This document shows positions 5,677 to 5,691 of a stretch of 5,691 nucleotides of DNA, in pieces (positions within the stretch are counted from its first letter, which is position 1; every line of letters starts with the position of its first letter). Location of the stretch: assembly GCA_964585575.1 (NCBI GenBank), contig CAZPEM010000173.1, forward strand, positions 1 through 5,691, given 5' to 3'. The notes beneath the pieces are model-generated. The model had not been told where the DNA came from. It did not search any database and saw only the letters and a list, made by a program, of their open reading frames with translations. The position numbers were made by a program, and so were the translations under genes. The DNA comes from UBA4655 sp964585575 (GTDB taxonomy: Bacteria > Planctomycetota > Planctomycetia > Pirellulales > UBA1268).

Positions 5677-5691
5677 GGCCGCCGACCCGGG
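5673..5691 (+). CDS. Start of a further ORF, cut by the window edge
   Basis: ATG 5673 overlaps the aminotransferase stop in the same ATGA arrangement seen at 4657, and reads MRPPTR before the sequence ends. No clear Shine-Dalgarno precedes it, so it would depend on re-initiation by ribosomes finishing the aminotransferase. By context it would be another glycan-biosynthesis gene, but six codons give no homology information. Confidence 0.4.

Overview
The window looks like chromosomal DNA from a Planctomycetota bacterium, probably of the Pirellulales type. The support is strongly GC-rich coding sequence with G or C at most third positions, and a gene at 1075-1854 with the pseudopilin-like leader (MTLVELLVVIAIIG) and FRCPSD / LDGHV signatures of the DUF1559-like 'prepilin-type N-terminal / H-X9-DG' proteins that are greatly expanded in this phylum. 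This placement is inferred from protein style alone. I found no rRNA, tRNA, CRISPR array, transposase or phage gene.

Layout. (1) 35-919, minus strand: a soluble sensor histidine kinase with a complete phospho-acceptor and ATPase core but no recognisable sensory domain. (2) 920-1074: a 155-bp divergent intergenic region that must hold the start signals for the kinase and probably for the rightward genes. (3) 1075-2979, plus strand: three closely spaced genes, namely a DUF1559-like pseudopilin (259 aa), a membrane-anchored protein with a glycine-rich linker (237 aa) and an 88-aa conserved-looking cytosolic protein. A degenerate 22-bp tandem repeat lies between the first two. (4) 2980-3328: about 350 bp with no convincing gene. 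(5) 3329-5691, plus strand: the start of a tightly packed glycan-type operon. It has a two-domain protein (putative GT-A-like glycosyltransferase fused to a class I SAM-dependent methyltransferase), then an unusually compact DegT/DnrJ/EryC1/StrS aminotransferase, then the first codons of another ORF. Both junctions are 4-bp ATGA stop/start overlaps, which implies translational coupling.

How the parts fit. The left half looks like a sensor plus an envelope or pseudopilin module of unknown purpose. The right half is most simply the beginning of a surface-polysaccharide or glycoconjugate cluster, in which a sugar-nucleotide aminotransferase supplies an amino sugar and the fusion protein transfers and/or methylates a sugar. 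The two halves are separated by the 349-bp gap and need not be functionally linked. The items most worth following up are the transferase-methyltransferase fusion, the shortened aminotransferase, the missing histidine in the H-X9-DG motif of the pseudopilin, and the 22-bp tandem repeat.
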